The notes beneath the pieces were generated by a model. That model was not told where the DNA came from, did no database searches, and saw nothing but the letters and a program-made list of their open reading frames with translations. From Robiginitomaculum sp. (GTDB lineage Bacteria > Pseudomonadota > Alphaproteobacteria > Caulobacterales > Maricaulaceae), in assembly GCA_027080345.1 (NCBI GenBank), contig JALWSB010000137.1:1-52511 (forward strand): DNA of 52,511 nt, in the 5' to 3' direction. The translations under genes were made by a program, and so were the position numbers. Positions 52,197 to 52,511 of this stretch are shown one piece after another (within the stretch, counting starts at the first letter, position 1; each line of letters opens with the position of its first letter).

Positions 52197-52511
52197 ATGC
52201 TGTCCTTTTTGAACAAAGCAAAAAAGGACGCCGCACCAGCGGTCGAAGACGCACGCCCGCAACTTGAATTATCCGGCCCGGTCCTGCAACAGGCGCTGCA
52301 AAGCGCCATTAAGGGGTGCGAGCATCTGGGCGGTATTGAACGTTATATTGATGCGCTAAAACTCAAATCCACCCTGTTTCGCGAGGCCTTGTGCGATGGG
52401 GCCTGCGAAACCATGACGGTGGAAACATTTGGCGGCCTTTGTGCCTTTATGTCGACGGTGCGCCGCCGTGTTGCGCCCTATCTGGAACCGGCTGAATTTG
52501 CCGCTCTGAAA
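52197..52511 (+). CDS. Conserved sHdr-operon protein of unknown function, N-terminal part
   Basis: The 105 codons in the window run without a stop to the right edge, so the gene is cut there. The sequence starts MLSFLNKAKKDAAPAV and continues with helical, cysteine-containing stretches (IKGCEHLGG, EALCDGACETMTVETFGG). Position right after hdrA matches the hypothetical gene that stands between hdrA and hdrC2 in sHdr operons; I identify it by context, not by a named domain. GGGGGT lies about 13 bases before the ATG, an overlong spacing, so initiation may be weak or start elsewhere. The next genes are outside the window. Confidence 0.65.
   Translation, partial: MLSFLNKAKKDAAPAVEDARPQLELSGPVLQQALQSAIKGCEHLGGIERYIDALKLKSTLFREALCDGACETMTVETFGGLCAFMSTVRRRVAPYLEPAEFAALK

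Overview
The window comes from an alphaproteobacterium; I cannot name the genus. The evidence is the protein families: a TrkA-C-containing SLC13 permease, bacterial Bpt leucyltransferase, a TakP-like TRAP system, a GyrA/ParC-type topoisomerase, a B12-dependent NrdJ and an sHdr sulfur-oxidation locus. Gene density is high, many genes overlap by ATGA, and GC content is moderately high. No rRNA, tRNA, CRISPR array or complete transposon was seen.

Layout. 1-7283: end of a TonB-dependent receptor, a Fax/metaxin-like GST, ndk, an ABC-F ATPase, an SLC13 permease and bpt. 7280-10645: a DctP-DctQ-DctM TRAP transporter for an organic or keto acid. 10650-19633: M48 protease and LemA, parC, a CheY-like regulator, the large class II ribonucleotide reductase nrdJ, and an exported pentapeptide-repeat protein. 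19643-21891: an orphan VirD4/TraG-like ATPase without membrane segments plus an unknown partner gene, followed by a 561-bp mosaic of repeats. 22453-25991: smpB, dapA and, divergently, slt. 25992-35927: a minus-strand acyl-CoA catabolism block. It holds a threonine dehydratase, a quinone oxidoreductase, an MFE-2-like SDR, a MaoC hydratase, two more SDRs, three acyl-CoA dehydrogenases and an ACAD10/11-type kinase. 36044-36844: a DUF2189 membrane protein.

37143-52511 is the most interesting part. It holds a non-canonical lipoate assembly module: a degenerate amidotransferase, two radical-SAM LipS1/LipS2-type enzymes, a geranylgeranyl-reductase-like flavoprotein and a fused lipoate-protein ligase. 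After CFA synthase, YqgE, a Prx5 peroxiredoxin, a Band-7/NfeD pair, rnhA and an exported unknown, there follows the start of the sulfur-oxidizing heterodisulfide-reductase-like (sHdr) operon: dsrE3-hdrC1-hdrB1-hdrA-hyp. The hyp gene and, by expectation, hdrC2, hdrB2 and the lipoate-binding protein continue past the right edge. In characterised relatives the lip genes build the lipoylated LbpA protein that sHdr needs, so the two clusters probably serve one pathway: oxidation of protein-bound sulfane sulfur to sulfite in the cytoplasm. A 16-bp palindrome sits between the -35 and -10 elements of the apparent dsrE promoter and looks like a repressor operator.

The window is also dotted with a dispersed hairpin repeat family. 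Typical copies are two hairpins in head-to-head orientation (GTCA-stem-loop-stem-CCAG, spacer, CTGG-stem-loop-stem-TGAC). The stem sequence changes from copy to copy but stays self-complementary. There are nine paired copies and several single ones, all outside the genes, including three inside the lip/sHdr clusters.
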